Shown: positions 18,910 through 30,636, counted from the stretch's first letter. The stretch is 61,800 nucleotides of DNA from Sphingomonas sp. Root720 (GCF_001428605.1 NZ_LMID01000003.1:1-61800), one strand, 5' to 3'. The notes: generated by a model not told the origin, from the sequence alone. Made by a program: numbers and translations.

Positions 18910-20085
18910 CTAGATTTCTGTCTCGTCGAGATGCTCGAGGAAGCGGCGCTGGGCAGCCGTCGGCCGCCAGTCGGCTCGGTTGGTAACGCCGATCGTGCGT
19001 ACGCACTGCGCGAGCGGTGCGCCGACAAAAGCGAGAATGCCGTTGGCCACCTCCAGCGCGACCTGCTCGGGGGAGAGCAGGGTCAGGAAATCGCCGCGGG
19101 TCAGCAGCCCGCGCAGCACCATCACCGAGCCGCACTCGATCGGTCGCGGCGGAGGCGTGCGCCCGGCGAACAGCTCTTCCCAATGCGCGCGCAGCGGCGA
19201 GCCGGGAGGGGCAACCGCCCAGGGGAAGGCGGCAAGCGTTGCGCGTGAGACCTCGGCAGCGCCCGCGAGCGGGTGCTGCGCTCCAGCGACCACCACCGGG
19301 CGATCCTCTATCAATGGGCGCTGGCGGAGGTCCGGCGGCACGACCGGACGGAGCGCGCCGATCATCAGATCGATCACGCCCTCGCGCAACGGCTCGATCA
19401 GCTCGCGCCAGCTGCCCTCGACGATCGAGAGAGTGACGTCGGGGCGCTCGGCAATCAGCCCGGCCACCGCGCGCGGCACCAGCGACGCGCGCGACAGCGG
19501 CATCGCCCCGATCACGATGTTGCCGCTGCCCTCGCCCGGCGGCCGGGTCTCCGCGATGGCGGCCGCGATCTCGGACGCCGCGAGGCGGATGCCCCGCGCC
19601 AACCGCCGCCCCGCGCCGCTCAGCGTGACGCCGCGCCCGCGCCGCTCGACCAGCGAGACGCCGATTACCTGCTCAAGATCACGTACCGAGCGGTGCAGCG
19701 CGGGTTGCGACAGCGCGGTCGCCTGAGCCGCGGTGACGAAGCTGCCGGCGTCGGCGAGCGCCAGGAACGCGCGCAACTGGGTCGCCGTCATTAGCCACTC
19801 GGGCCGGCCGAACCCGCGCGTGCCGCTCCGCTTCGCGGCGGAGAGATACTCGAACGCGGCTTCGACACGGTCGACGAGGAGCAATCCTGCGGATGTCGCC
19901 TTCATCCCGTCGGGCCGCCGCTCGAACAAGCTAACCCCGAGCTGCGCCTCGAGTTTGGCGAGACCTTGGGTCAGCGCAGGTTGCGACATGCCGATCGCAT
20001 CTGCCGCCGCACTCATCCCGCCGCGACGGACGATCGCGCCGAGCGCACGGAGATGGTGCAGGTTGAGATCGAAGGGGGCCGGCAT
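18910..20085 (-). CDS. LysR-type regulator with two tandem HTH domains
   Basis: The 391-residue product is about 90 residues longer than a usual LysR protein. It carries two winged-HTH domains in a row: residues about 7-66 (LRALGAIVRRGGMSAAADAI, then MSQPALTQGLAKLE and LFERRPDGM) and about 101-160 (LRAFLALADAGSFVTAAQ, then LSQPALHRSVRDLE and LVERRGRGVTLSGAG). A normal effector-binding domain follows. By position, between the ligJIABC operon and the divergent ligK-ligU genes, it should control protocatechuate catabolism, like LigR of SYK-6. The start is the ATG at 20085; the longer frame to 20166 runs into the divergent promoter. Confidence 0.88.
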   Translation of the reverse strand: MPAPFDLNLHHLRALGAIVRRGGMSAAADAIGMSQPALTQGLAKLEAQLGVSLFERRPDGMKATSAGLLLVDRVEAAFEYLSAAKRSGTRGFGRPEWLMTATQLRAFLALADAGSFVTAAQATALSQPALHRSVRDLEQVIGVSLVERRGRGVTLSGAGRRLARGIRLAASEIAAAIAETRPPGEGSGNIVIGAMPLSRASLVPRAVAGLIAERPDVTLSIVEGSWRELIEPLREGVIDLMIGALRPVVPPDLRQRPLIEDRPVVVAGAQHPLAGAAEVSRATLAAFPWAVAPPGSPLRAHWEELFAGRTPPPRPIECGSVMVLRGLLTRGDFLTLLSPEQVALEVANGILAFVGAPLAQCVRTIGVTNRADWRPTAAQRRFLEHLDETEI

Positions 20086-20183
20086 CGCTGCCCAGATATC
20101 ATGAAAACTTATCGCGCGTCCGCAATTGCGATTTGCCTCGGGAAGCGCGCGGCGACACCCACCCACGACGGTAGGAGACTGAC
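20086..20183. promoter_or_regulatory. Divergent lysR / ligK intergenic region
   Basis: This 98-bp gap must hold both promoters. It contains the palindrome CGCAATTGCG (20121-20130) and a looser pair ATCGC...GCGAT (20111-20115 and 20128-20132), which are reasonable LysR-type operator candidates. The ligK ATG is preceded by GGAG at the expected distance. Confidence 0.45.
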
Positions 20184-20858
20184 ATGGCCGGGCGGGTGGT
20201 GCGCAACATCCAGCGCACCGATATGGCGGTAATCGACGGGCTTGGGGCGGCCGGCGTCGCGACAGTGCACGAGGCGCAGGGCCGCATCGGTCTGCTCGCG
20301 AGCCGGGTGCGGCCGATCTACGCCGGCGCTCGCATTGGCGGATCCGCCGTCACGATCTCCGCACCGCCGGGCGACAATTGGATGGTCCATGTGGCAATCG
20401 AGCAGCTCGGTCCCGGCGATGTCCTCGTCCTGGCGCCGACCAGTCCCTGCGAGGACGGCTATTTCGGCGATCTGCTCGCGACCTCGGCGATGGCGCGCGG
20501 ATGCCGTGGCCTCGTGATCGACGCAGGCGTGCGCGACGTACGTGATCTGACGCAGATGGGCTTTCCGGTATGGTCGCGGGCGGTCTTCGCTCAGGGAACG
20601 GTCAAGGCAACGCTCGGCTCGGTCAACGTGCCGATCGTCTGCGCGGGAGCGGCGATCGTGCCGGGCGACGTGATCGTCGCCGACGACGACGGCGTCTGCG
20701 TGGTCAGGCGCGGCGATGCCGCGGCGGTCCTGGAGATGGCCCGCGCACGCGAGGCGGCCGAGGAGGCGAAGCGCCGCCGCCTCGGCGCGGGCGAACTCGG
20801 CCTCGACATCTACGGCATGCGCGGCAAGCTGGAGGCGGTTGGTCTGAAATATGAGTGA
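20184..20858 (+). CDS. ligK: 4-carboxy-4-hydroxy-2-oxoadipate aldolase
   Basis: The 224-residue RraA-like class II aldolase has the conserved [20 protein letters not shown] and VRDVRDL segment (substrate and divalent-metal site) and the N-terminal [13 protein letters not shown]. It splits 4-carboxy-4-hydroxy-2-oxoadipate into pyruvate and oxaloacetate, the last step of protocatechuate 4,5-cleavage. Members often also decarboxylate oxaloacetate. It is divergent from the LysR gene and overlaps ligU by 8 nt, forming a two-gene operon. The C-terminal VGLKYE ending and length agree with the family. Confidence 0.93.
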   Translation: MAGRVVRNIQRTDMAVIDGLGAAGVATVHEAQGRIGLLASRVRPIYAGARIGGSAVTISAPPGDNWMVHVAIEQLGPGDVLVLAPTSPCEDGYFGDLLATSAMARGCRGLVIDAGVRDVRDLTQMGFPVWSRAVFAQGTVKATLGSVNVPIVCAGAAIVPGDVIVADDDGVCVVRRGDAAAVLEMARAREAAEEAKRRRLGAGELGLDIYGMRGKLEAVGLKYE

Positions 20859-21909
20859 GGGGGGCGTGCCTTGTGCCTGGATGCGGGGCGGCACGTCGAA
20901 GGGTGGCGTCTTCCTCGCGGGCGATCTTCCCGCCGACCCGGCGGCGCGCGACGCCTTGCTGCTGCGGGTAATGGGGTCGCCCGATCCGCGCCAGATCGAC
21001 GGGATAGGCGGCGCCGATCCGCTGACCTCCAAGGTCGCGGTTGTGCGCAGGTCCGCGCGCGAGGGCGTCGACGTCGATTATCTCTTCCTGCAGGTGTTCG
21101 TCGATCAGGCAATCGTCAGCGACAGCCAGAATTGCGGGAATTTGCTGGCGGCGGTCGGGCCGTTCGCCGTCGAGCGTGGCCTGGTCGCGGCGCGCGACGG
21201 CGAGACGCCCGTGGCCATCTTCATGGAGAACACCGGCCAGGTGGCGGTGGCGACGGTCGCCACGCCGAACAGGGTGGTGAGCTATGCCGGCGATGCGCGG
21301 ATCGACGGGGTGCCGGGGACTGCGGCGCCGGTGCCGCTTGAGTTTCGCGATACTGCAGGTTCGTCGTGCGGGGCGCTGCTGCCGACCGGGAACGCGGTCG
21401 ACATGATCGACGGCATCGCATGCACGCTGATCGACAACGGCATGCCCTGCGTGGTGCTGCGCGCAGCCGACGTGGGTGCGACCGGCTACGAGACGCGCGA
21501 AGCGCTGGACGCGGCGATCGGGCTCAAGACCCGGATCGAGGCGATCCGGCTGCAGGCCGGACCGCTGATGAACCTCGGCGACGTGACCGAGAAATCCGTG
21601 CCGAAGATGATGCTCGTGGCGCCGCCGCAGCAGGGCGGTGCCGTCACCGTGCGGAGCTTCATCCCGCATCGCGCGCACGCCGCGATTGGCGTGCTGGGGG
21701 CGGTGAGTGTCGCGACCGCATGCCTCGTGCCAGGCTCACCGGCGGCCGAGGTCGCGTCGGTGCCGGAAGGCGCGCGCAAGACGCTGTCCGTCGAGCATCC
21801 GACGGGCGAGATGATCTGCCTGCTGACGCTGGGCGCCGATGGCTTAATGCAGACCGCCGCGCTGCTGCGGACCGCGCGCAAGCTGATGGACGGGGCGGTA
21901 TTCGCCTGA
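20851..21909 (+). CDS. ligU: 4-oxalomesaconate tautomerase
   Basis: The 352-residue PrpF-superfamily isomerase is recognised by [33 protein letters not shown], the SQNCGN motif and the second half-site [11 protein letters not shown]. The paired cysteine/lysine regions are typical of the diaminopimelate-epimerase-like fold. LigU (GalD in pseudomonads) moves the double bond of 4-oxalomesaconate so that LigJ can hydrate it. The gene overlaps the end of ligK and completes the pathway set. Downstream, a 93-bp gap separates it from convergent pobA, with no clear terminator. Confidence 0.93.
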   Translation: MSEGGVPCAWMRGGTSKGGVFLAGDLPADPAARDALLLRVMGSPDPRQIDGIGGADPLTSKVAVVRRSAREGVDVDYLFLQVFVDQAIVSDSQNCGNLLAAVGPFAVERGLVAARDGETPVAIFMENTGQVAVATVATPNRVVSYAGDARIDGVPGTAAPVPLEFRDTAGSSCGALLPTGNAVDMIDGIACTLIDNGMPCVVLRAADVGATGYETREALDAAIGLKTRIEAIRLQAGPLMNLGDVTEKSVPKMMLVAPPQQGGAVTVRSFIPHRAHAAIGVLGAVSVATACLVPGSPAAEVASVPEGARKTLSVEHPTGEMICLLTLGADGLMQTAALLRTARKLMDGAVFA

Positions 21910-22002
21910 TGCCTCTGGTCTGAAACTCCGTCGACCGGCGATTGAGAACAGAGGGCGTTTGTGTGCGATTCGCAAGCCAGTGGCCGGGCCGACCTGGCGT
22001 CA

Positions 22003-23172
22003 TCAAAGTGGCAATCCCGCGTAGTTCTCGGCGAGGGACATCTGCGCCGCGCGGGAGCTGCGAATATAATCGAGCTCGGCGAGCTGAATACGGCGATCGA
22101 TTGACGCTGTACCCGGAAAACGGTGCGTCAGGCCGGTAAGCCACCAAGAGAAGCGCACTGCCTTCCATACCCGCGCCAGCGCGCGCGCCGCATAGCTTTC
22201 CAACGCGGCATCGTCGTCACGGCGATAATGGCGGGCGAATGCATCGGCCAGGAAGGCGACATCGGACGCGGCGAGGTTGAGCCCCTTGGCACCGGTCGGC
22301 GGCACGACATGCGCCGCATCTCCTGCAAGGAACAGGCGGCCGTGGCGCATTGGCTCAGCGACGAACGAGCGCAACGGCGCGACCGACTTCTCCAGCGCCG
22401 GACCGCGCGAGATCCGGCTTCCGGCCCTCGGACCAAGGCGGATCTCGAGCTCGTCCCAAAGCCGCTCGTCCGGCCAGTTTGCGAGCGGCTCATCTGCCGG
22501 CACCTGGATATAATAGCGGCTGCGTGTCTTCGATCGCATCGAGGCGAGCGCGAAGCCGCGTTCATGGCTGGCGTAAATCACCTCTTCTTTGCAAGGGGGC
22601 ACGTCCGCGAGAATGCCAAGCCAGCCGAAGGGATAGACCTTCTCGAACGTCCGCAACTGATCGGCCGGAAAGGCCGAACGACTCGCACCATGGAAGCCGT
22701 CACATCCGGCGATAAAGTCGCAGTCGATGCGGACATCCTCGTCTCCTGCTCGGCAGGTCACCGCAGGTGCCCTGGATGCGATGTCGTGAAGTGCGACGGC
22801 GTTAGCCTCGAACAGGATCGGGATGCCGCGCGCGAGTGCCGCCTCGATAAGATCACGTGTCAGCTCGGTCTGGCCGTAGATCGTGATCGTCCGGCCCACG
22901 AGGTCAGCGAGATCGATGCGCAGCGGCTCGCCGTCGACCAGGATCGAGAAGCCATGATGAACGAGCCCCTCGGCATCGAGGCGCCTGTCCACGTCCACGC
23001 GGCGCAGGAGGTCGACCGTAGTCTGTTCCAGCACCCCCGCGCGGATACGCGCCTCAACATAATCGCGGCTGCGCGCCTCCAGCACGACGCAGTCGATGCC
23101 TTCGCAGTGAAGAAGGTGCGCGAGGAGCAACCCAGCCGGTCCGCAGCCGATAATCGCCACCGATGTCCGCAC
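22003..23172 (-). CDS. pobA: 4-hydroxybenzoate 3-monooxygenase
   Basis: The 389-residue flavin hydroxylase matches PobA in length. The FAD-binding motifs are clear: GCGPAGLLLAHLL at the N-terminus, the DG motif in FIAGCDGFHGASRSAF, and the GD motif in LFLAGDAAHVVPPTGAKGLN. It hydroxylates 4-hydroxybenzoate to protocatechuate using NAD(P)H and O2, feeding LigAB. GTG at 23172 has AGGAG five bases upstream; another GTG lies at 23178. It is divergent from an AraC-type gene that probably controls it, and convergent with ligU. Confidence 0.94.
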   Translation of the reverse strand: MRTSVAIIGCGPAGLLLAHLLHCEGIDCVVLEARSRDYVEARIRAGVLEQTTVDLLRRVDVDRRLDAEGLVHHGFSILVDGEPLRIDLADLVGRTITIYGQTELTRDLIEAALARGIPILFEANAVALHDIASRAPAVTCRAGDEDVRIDCDFIAGCDGFHGASRSAFPADQLRTFEKVYPFGWLGILADVPPCKEEVIYASHERGFALASMRSKTRSRYYIQVPADEPLANWPDERLWDELEIRLGPRAGSRISRGPALEKSVAPLRSFVAEPMRHGRLFLAGDAAHVVPPTGAKGLNLAASDVAFLADAFARHYRRDDDAALESYAARALARVWKAVRFSWWLTGLTHRFPGTASIDRRIQLAELDYIRSSRAAQMSLAENYAGLPL

Positions 23173-23243
23173 GCCCACTCCTCTCGCTCAGGTCGGACGA
23201 GCCTAGCCGGGGCGCCTGGGCCGTGAATGGAGAGGACGCTGAC

Positions 23244-24173
23244 ATGCTTGCACTTATCGCTCGTGTGGTATCATGGTTGCGCATGCTCGCCCCCGGTGTT
23301 CCTCGTTATTCGCTTTATGGAGAGCCGGAGCATGGCGTTGACGATCGCTTCATCCATGTGGAGACGATCGCCCGACGCAGCGCCGCCGCCGATTGGACGA
23401 TTCGTCCGCACTCGCACGGGGAGCTCGAGCATTTGCTGATCGTGGAGCGGGGCGGTGGCGAGATGCTTGTGGATGGCGATCGTGTGCCCTTTGCGCGGTC
23501 GATTCTCGCGGTGCCTGCCGGTGTCGCGCACGGCTTCCGCTTCGATTGCGCCACGGAAGGCCATATCGTTACCGTGGCCGGTCCGCTGCTGCGCCGGATC
23601 GCCACAAGCTATTCCCTGGTTCGGCGGCTGATCACGGCAGCGCGCGTGCTGCCGCTGCCGGAGGAAGTCGAACTGCGGCCGATGCTCGACGCGCTGATGG
23701 CGGAGACGGCGAGCACGAGGCCGCTGAATGCGATGGCTGGCGAAGCGCTGCTCCAACTTCTCCTCGTCTCCGCCTGCCGGCTGGTGCCGGAGGCAGAGGG
23801 TCAGTGTTCAGCGCCCCGCCGCCCGGCGCTGTTGGTCAGTCGCTATCGTCTGCAGATCGACCGGCACCTGCGCGACGGCTGGAGCATCGCGCATCATGCC
23901 AGTGCGCTGGGAACGTCGATCGCGAGGCTGCGGGCGGCATGCGTGGAGGTGACGGGCGCGCCGCCCATCCAGCTGATGCAGAACCGGCTGATCGCGGAGG
24001 CGCGGCGCCAGCTCGCCTATACCGATCGCACGGTGGCGGAGGTCGGCTATGACCTCGGCTTCGGAGATCCGGCATATTTTTCGCGCTTCTTCCGCCGCTG
24101 CACCGGGGTTTCGCCGGGAGGGTGGCGGATGGATCAGTCCAGCGAGAAGGACTCGGCCTCCATTGCCGTCTGA
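23244..24173 (+). CDS. AraC-family regulator, probable PobR
   Basis: About 309 residues. The N-terminal half contains a cupin-like effector domain (IRPHSHGELEHLLIVERGGG, then MLVDGDRVPFARSILAVP, VPAGVAHGF). The C-terminal half has the two-helix-turn-helix AraC domain ending VAEVGYDLGFGDPAYFSRFF, then RRCTGVSPGGWR. Position and orientation, divergent from pobA, match PobR regulators of the AraC/XylS type, which activate pobA in response to 4-hydroxybenzoate. ATG at 23244 with GAGAGG upstream is preferred; a longer frame from 23163 would overlap the pobA start. Confidence 0.85.
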   Translation: MLALIARVVSWLRMLAPGVPRYSLYGEPEHGVDDRFIHVETIARRSAAADWTIRPHSHGELEHLLIVERGGGEMLVDGDRVPFARSILAVPAGVAHGFRFDCATEGHIVTVAGPLLRRIATSYSLVRRLITAARVLPLPEEVELRPMLDALMAETASTRPLNAMAGEALLQLLLVSACRLVPEAEGQCSAPRRPALLVSRYRLQIDRHLRDGWSIAHHASALGTSIARLRAACVEVTGAPPIQLMQNRLIAEARRQLAYTDRTVAEVGYDLGFGDPAYFSRFFRRCTGVSPGGWRMDQSSEKDSASIAV

Positions 24174-24220
24174 AATGCCGCGCGGTTATGCTTGCCGCAG
24201 ACGCCGTTCGATCAGCGGCC

Positions 24221-26947
24221 TCAATTTATCAGCCCAAGCTGCCTTGCCCTCTTGACCGCCTGGGCGCGGCGGCTCACCCCGATCTTACCGTAGATACGAT
24301 TCAGGTACCACTTCACCGAGCCTTCGGTGAGCCCCAGCGTTCCCGCAATCTCGCGGTTCATTCTCCCATTTCCGACGCTTCGCAGAATATCGATTTCCCT
24401 TGTATTGAGCACCTCGACCATGTGCGTATAATCCTGCTCGCTGAGGCTCGCGTCGCTGATCGGAGCCCTCGAGGACAGATTTCCGGTTTCCTCATCATGA
24501 AGTCGCGTTAGCGTGGCGATGAACGCGCCGTTGTGGGAGTTCTCGCTGTTGAACTCGCGCAGGACGCTCATCACAATCTCTCCCTCATCGAGAAAGGAGC
24601 GAAGGAAACGCGGCTCTCGGGCGAGATCGACGGCTTTCAGGAGGGTCCGATAGGCTTGGTTCCGGTCGCCTCGCAAGGCATCGCAGCCGCCGGCCATTAT
24701 GCCCCATCGCACCGCGCTCAAGATCCAGCCCGAGGCATGGTTGTGATCGCGCCAGCGCCGCGCAACCCTACCTGCCTCGGCGATCTTGCCCGTCGCCTGA
24801 GCCTTGCGGACGGCGATGATCGCCTTGAGTTCATCGATAGTCGTCATGCCGACGGACGGCATGTGGTGGTCGAGACAGAGGGAAATATCCCCTTCCCTCG
24901 TATACCGGCCGACAATATCGGGCCGACCGCTATGGAGATGCAGACGCGCGGTTTCCGCAGCGACCGCCAGTCGAAGCCGCTCGAAACCCGAAGACGCTGC
25001 AAAGGCGATCGCGTCAGCGAAGGCTCGCTCGGCCATAGCCGTCTCGCCGCGCAGGAGCCGAAGGCGGGTCGACACAGAGAACTCCGCCACCAGCTGATCG
25101 ACGTAGCCCATCTCACGCCCGACCTCCCGGTATTGGGCGACGATCGAGGCGGCGCGCTGAACCTCACCCGTCTCGTACAGCAGTTCGCTCAACAGCAGCG
25201 ACGGGATGGCGGCTTGTGCCGAATCGGCGCCGTTCAATCGGATCGCGCATTTCAGGGCTTCGTCAAAAGCCGCTTCGGCGTGATCGGTACTCCCCTGCCG
25301 AAACAATGAAATCCCGATCACCGACGCATGCCAGATGAGAACGAAGATGCTACCCGTGCGCGCGTAATGCTCGCGTCCACGAGCCGCGCCGGACGCGACG
25401 TCGGACTTCAGAAGCCGGTGAGTATCGATATAAATACGGGAGGTAAACAACGTACCCAATATATAGTGATCGCTCGGCTTGGGCATTTCAGAAAGTTTGC
25501 GCCAAAGCGCTTCTGTTTCGCTCAAGCGATCCGTGAATAGCCCTAACATCATTTCGCGGTGGACCAGCAGGAAATTCAGCTCATCGAGATCGGGCGCAAT
25601 CTCTGCTTCGGGCGAGGCTCCGAGCTGTAACAACCTCTGCCTCGCGGAATGCAGCAGTTCGTCGGCGTCGGTGAAGTGCCATCCTATGATTGAAAGCCAG
25701 GCCTTGGTCAGCAGGACGCGGGGAAAGCGCCCCAGGGCTTTCATTGGCACTTGCGTTGCAAGGGTTTCGATCGAGCCGAGCTCACCATTGTAAAACATCG
25801 ACTGACAACGACGATCCAGGATTGCAGCCGCGCGTTCGTGGTCGCAAGCGCGTACCGCATAAGCAAAAGCTTCTATCAGATGTCCTCGTTCGGCGAACCA
25901 ATCACTCGCGCGAATAGCTATTTCTGCGGGCGCCGCAGGGTCGCGATCGATTAGGCGCTGCAGCAAGAAATCGCTAAAAAGGTGGTGATAGCGGTACCAT
26001 TCGTCGTTGTTGTCCAGCGAGTATATGAACAGTCCCAAGCTCTCCACCTTGCGGATCATGCGCTTACCGTTTTCCGTCCCGGTAACGGCATCGACGAGCG
26101 CCGGTGTGATGCGTTCTAGCGGCGCGGTTCGCATCAGGAAGTCCTGTAACTCCGGGGTCTGCTGGACGAGGACTTCTTCGGCGAAATAGGAGCCGATCGA
26201 GCGTCGGCGCTCGCCGATATCGGCGCCGAGCCGATACTGATGCGTACCGTCGCGAAGCGCGAGGCTTACCAGCCGCAGCCCGGCTGCCCAGCCCTCGGTC
26301 CGGGAGCCGATATCTTCGATCTGCTCGGCGCTGAGTTCCGTTTGACCGGTGACGGTGAAGAATTCTTCGATTTCGGGCCGGGAAAACTTTAGGTCATCTG
26401 CATAGACCTCGAACAATTCCTCGCGCACCCGCATCCTGCCGAGTTGAATGGGGAGGGCGCGTCTCGAGCCGACGATAAGGTGCGCGTGTGCCGGAAGGAC
26501 GTGCAGTAGCTCGTTCAAGGCTGCGTGGCTCACGCTTGTCGTCAGAAAATGAGCGTCGTCGAGAAAGAGATAGATTGGCGCATCGACCGAGGTCAGAAGA
26601 TCGCTCGTCGCGGCCGCTAGCGCCCTCGTTGTCGCAAAGCCCTCCGCCGTCAGAAGCTCGGCGACGGACTCGATCCTCACCCCCGAAAGTTCCAGCGATC
26701 GCAGGATGCTGGAAAAGAGATCGAGCGGACCCTGATCACCCGCGTCCAGCCCAAGCCAGGCCGTCACTCCACCTTCCGCAGACAGCAATCGCGACCATTC
26801 GGCGAGCAGGCTGGTCTTTCCGTAGCCCGCCGCCGCCTGGACCAGTGTCAGCCGGGCGGTCCGGACGTTCTCGATCGCGCGCAGCAGCCGTTCTCGGCGC
26901 ACCAGCGTGCCGGAACCGACCGGCGGAATCAGCTTCGCCCGAATCAT
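24221..26947 (-). CDS. MalT-like LuxR-family ATP-dependent regulator
   Basis: About 908 residues with the STAND-type architecture of MalT/AlkS regulators. The N-terminal P-loop is AAAGYGKTSLLAEWSRLL (about residues 40-57), followed by LFLDDAHFL (Walker B-like). A central winged-helix and helical-repeat sensor region follows, and a C-terminal LuxR HTH (REIDILRSVGNGRMNREIAG, then LTEGSVKWYLNRIYGKIGV). Such proteins are activated by an inducer plus ATP and switch on catabolic genes. It is divergent from the monooxygenase operon, making it the likely master regulator of 27183-42003. ATG 26947 has GGAG at good distance; GTG 26959 is an alternative. Confidence 0.88.
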   Translation of the reverse strand: MIRAKLIPPVGSGTLVRRERLLRAIENVRTARLTLVQAAAGYGKTSLLAEWSRLLSAEGGVTAWLGLDAGDQGPLDLFSSILRSLELSGVRIESVAELLTAEGFATTRALAAATSDLLTSVDAPIYLFLDDAHFLTTSVSHAALNELLHVLPAHAHLIVGSRRALPIQLGRMRVREELFEVYADDLKFSRPEIEEFFTVTGQTELSAEQIEDIGSRTEGWAAGLRLVSLALRDGTHQYRLGADIGERRRSIGSYFAEEVLVQQTPELQDFLMRTAPLERITPALVDAVTGTENGKRMIRKVESLGLFIYSLDNNDEWYRYHHLFSDFLLQRLIDRDPAAPAEIAIRASDWFAERGHLIEAFAYAVRACDHERAAAILDRRCQSMFYNGELGSIETLATQVPMKALGRFPRVLLTKAWLSIIGWHFTDADELLHSARQRLLQLGASPEAEIAPDLDELNFLLVHREMMLGLFTDRLSETEALWRKLSEMPKPSDHYILGTLFTSRIYIDTHRLLKSDVASGAARGREHYARTGSIFVLIWHASVIGISLFRQGSTDHAEAAFDEALKCAIRLNGADSAQAAIPSLLLSELLYETGEVQRAASIVAQYREVGREMGYVDQLVAEFSVSTRLRLLRGETAMAERAFADAIAFAASSGFERLRLAVAAETARLHLHSGRPDIVGRYTREGDISLCLDHHMPSVGMTTIDELKAIIAVRKAQATGKIAEAGRVARRWRDHNHASGWILSAVRWGIMAGGCDALRGDRNQAYRTLLKAVDLAREPRFLRSFLDEGEIVMSVLREFNSENSHNGAFIATLTRLHDEETGNLSSRAPISDASLSEQDYTHMVEVLNTREIDILRSVGNGRMNREIAGTLGLTEGSVKWYLNRIYGKIGVSRRAQAVKRARQLGLIN

Positions 26948-26989
26948 TCGCCTCTCCACCGACCCTGTTTTCTCACGACTTTCGGCATG

Positions 26990-27008
26990 CCAACCTTCGT
27001 TAGGTGAC
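26990..27008 (+). promoter_or_regulatory. Repeated operator candidate, copy 1
   Basis: CCAACCTTCGTTAGGTGAC occurs here and again, identical over 19 bp, at 30694-30712. Both copies precede catabolic genes (175 and 115 bp upstream of the start codons). The core ACCT-N5-AGGT is an inverted repeat. It is a good candidate binding site for the adjacent MalT-like regulator. Confidence 0.6.
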
Positions 27009-27146
27009 AGCTAATCTGCCTGCACACAAGAAGATGTCGATCACTGAACTGCGATCGGACCACTCCGTTCGCGTGTACGTAAAGTGGACGGCAACGATCG
27101 TCCGGGCTGGAGAGGATCGGGCGATGCACTCGGTATCGGCAAGTAG

Positions 27147-28817
<1,671 letters not shown>

Positions 28818-28871
28818 GCCTGGAACGGTACAGCGGTCCGCTGGGGACGGACTCGGTCAGGAGAGCGTAGA

Positions 28872-29837
28872 ATGGCCCATGACGTTACATTGGCGGACGA
28901 CGACAAGGTTATCCTCTCCTTAATGGCGGCCAACGGAATTCCGCCATACGAATCAATGACCCCCAAGCAGGCTCGCTCGGCTATGGCGCAGTTCGCGGCG
29001 ATCGCATTCCCCAGGATGGCGGTCGGCAGCGTCGAGGACCTCTCTATTTCCGGCGCGGACGGCATCCTTAAGCTGCGCCTGTACACGCCGCCGGCAAAGC
29101 CCAGCGGCCTCACGCCCGCGCTCATTTTCCTTCACGGCGGCGGCTGGATGCTCGGGGACCTCGAGAGTCACGACGACATCTGCCGCAAGTTCTGCGTGTC
29201 GCTGGCCATGCCCGTCCTCGCCGTCGATTATCGGTTGGCGCCCGAGCACCGCTTTCCTGCGGCCGTCGAAGACGTCTTCACCGCCGTGCGCTGGTTGTCC
29301 GACAATGTGGAACGCTTCGACATCGACCGTGAGAAAGTCGCGATCGGCGGGGACAGCGCCGGTGGCAACTTGGCGGCCGTGGCGGCGATCGCGGCAGCGC
29401 GGGGTATGCTACCCGCCTTAGCCTACCAGATCCTGTTCTATCCGGTGACCGATCTGGGGCGGGAGAGCGAAGGCTATGCGCGCGTTACGAGCGGCGTGCC
29501 CGTTGCCGCGCCGACCATGCGTTGGTTTCGCGATGCCTATCTCGGCTCACGGCAGGACGGGGAGGATTGGCGCGCATCGCCGTTGCGCGCGGACGACTTG
29601 GCGGGCGTTGCTCCGGCGTTCGTCATGACGGTGCAGCATGATCCTCTGGCGGAGGAGAGCGCCGCTTATGTTAGCCGCTTGATGAAAGCGGGAGTTGCGG
29701 TGACGCACCTGCATTATTCGCAGCATTTTCACGGCATCATCAACATGGGAGCGATGATCCGCGATGCGGAGGCGGCGATGGCAAGCGCCGTCGCGGCACT
29801 GCTAGCGCATTTCCGGCCCTCCGCGTCCGCCGGCTGA
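28872..29837 (+). CDS. Alpha/beta hydrolase, HSL-type esterase
   Basis: The 321-residue protein belongs to the hormone-sensitive-lipase family. The oxyanion-hole motif is HGGGW (88-92), and the nucleophile is Ser162 in GDSAGG. YRLAPEHRFPAAVED is the family landmark after strand 4; the aspartate lies in HDPLAEE and the histidine in HFHGI near the C-terminus. No signal peptide is visible, so it acts in the cytoplasm. Placed 54 bp after the Baeyer-Villiger gene, it most likely hydrolyses the ester or lactone that enzyme makes. Confidence 0.92.
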   Translation: MAHDVTLADDDKVILSLMAANGIPPYESMTPKQARSAMAQFAAIAFPRMAVGSVEDLSISGADGILKLRLYTPPAKPSGLTPALIFLHGGGWMLGDLESHDDICRKFCVSLAMPVLAVDYRLAPEHRFPAAVEDVFTAVRWLSDNVERFDIDREKVAIGGDSAGGNLAAVAAIAAARGMLPALAYQILFYPVTDLGRESEGYARVTSGVPVAAPTMRWFRDAYLGSRQDGEDWRASPLRADDLAGVAPAFVMTVQHDPLAEESAAYVSRLMKAGVAVTHLHYSQHFHGIINMGAMIRDAEAAMASAVAALLAHFRPSASAG

Positions 29838-29883
29838 GTTCTCGCACCAATCTCGTCAACCGTGCATCCGAGGAGAGCTTGTC

Positions 29884-30636
29884 ATGTCCGGGTTCGCAGC
29901 AAAGACCGTGCTGGTAACTGGTGCGGCGACCGGGATCGGGCGCGCGACCGCGCTGGCCTTCGCGGCGCAAGGGGCGTGCGTGATGATCGGCGACATCGAT
30001 GATCGTGCCGCGGAAACCGTGGCGCTCATCAGCCGGGCCGGTGGAACGGCGGCGTTCGAACACTGCGACGTCGGCGACGCGATGCAGACGACAGCGCTGG
30101 TCGAAGCGTGCATCACGCGCTTCGGCCGATTGCATATCGCCTTCAACAATGCCGGGGTTCTCCCGCCGGCGGTGCCCTTCCACGAGATCGTCGAAACAGA
30201 CTTCGATCGAATTATCGCGACCGACCTGAAGGGGGTCTTCCTCTGCATGCAGGCAGAGATCAGGCACATGCTCGAGCATGGCGGCGGCGCGATCGTAAAC
30301 ACGTCGTCGGTCGCCGGCATCGTCGCCGATCCGAACATGGCTTCCTACGTTGCGGCCAAGCATGGCGTTGCGGGCCTGACCAAGGCAGCCGCGGTCGAAT
30401 ATGCCCAGCGAGGGATTCGCGTTAATGCGATCGCTCCCGGCTTCATCGTCACCCCGATGACCCAGCCATGGGCGGATTCGCAAGTATTCCGGAACGCCTT
30501 CTTCGCCCAGAACGTCATCGGCCGCGCCGGAACGGCGGAAGAGGTAGCCGGAACCGTGCTTCACCTCTGCTCGGACGCGGCGAACTTCATCAACGGAGCG
30601 CTCTTCGTAATCGACGGCGGTCAGACCGCCCACTGA
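29884..30636 (+). CDS. SDR-family oxidoreductase
   Basis: The 250-residue classical short-chain dehydrogenase has cofactor motif TGAATGIG (12-19), NNAG in the central strand, catalytic serine in NTSSVAGI and the YVAAK tyrosine-lysine pair. The C-terminal VIDGGQTAH ending is typical. An aspartate after strand 2 (IGDIDD) suggests NAD(H) preference. In context it could oxidise an alcohol to the ketone used by the Baeyer-Villiger or carboxylase branch, or process the alcohol released by the esterase. It lies 46 bp after the esterase gene. Confidence 0.9.
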   Translation: MSGFAAKTVLVTGAATGIGRATALAFAAQGACVMIGDIDDRAAETVALISRAGGTAAFEHCDVGDAMQTTALVEACITRFGRLHIAFNNAGVLPPAVPFHEIVETDFDRIIATDLKGVFLCMQAEIRHMLEHGGGAIVNTSSVAGIVADPNMASYVAAKHGVAGLTKAAAVEYAQRGIRVNAIAPGFIVTPMTQPWADSQVFRNAFFAQNVIGRAGTAEEVAGTVLHLCSDAANFINGALFVIDGGQTAH

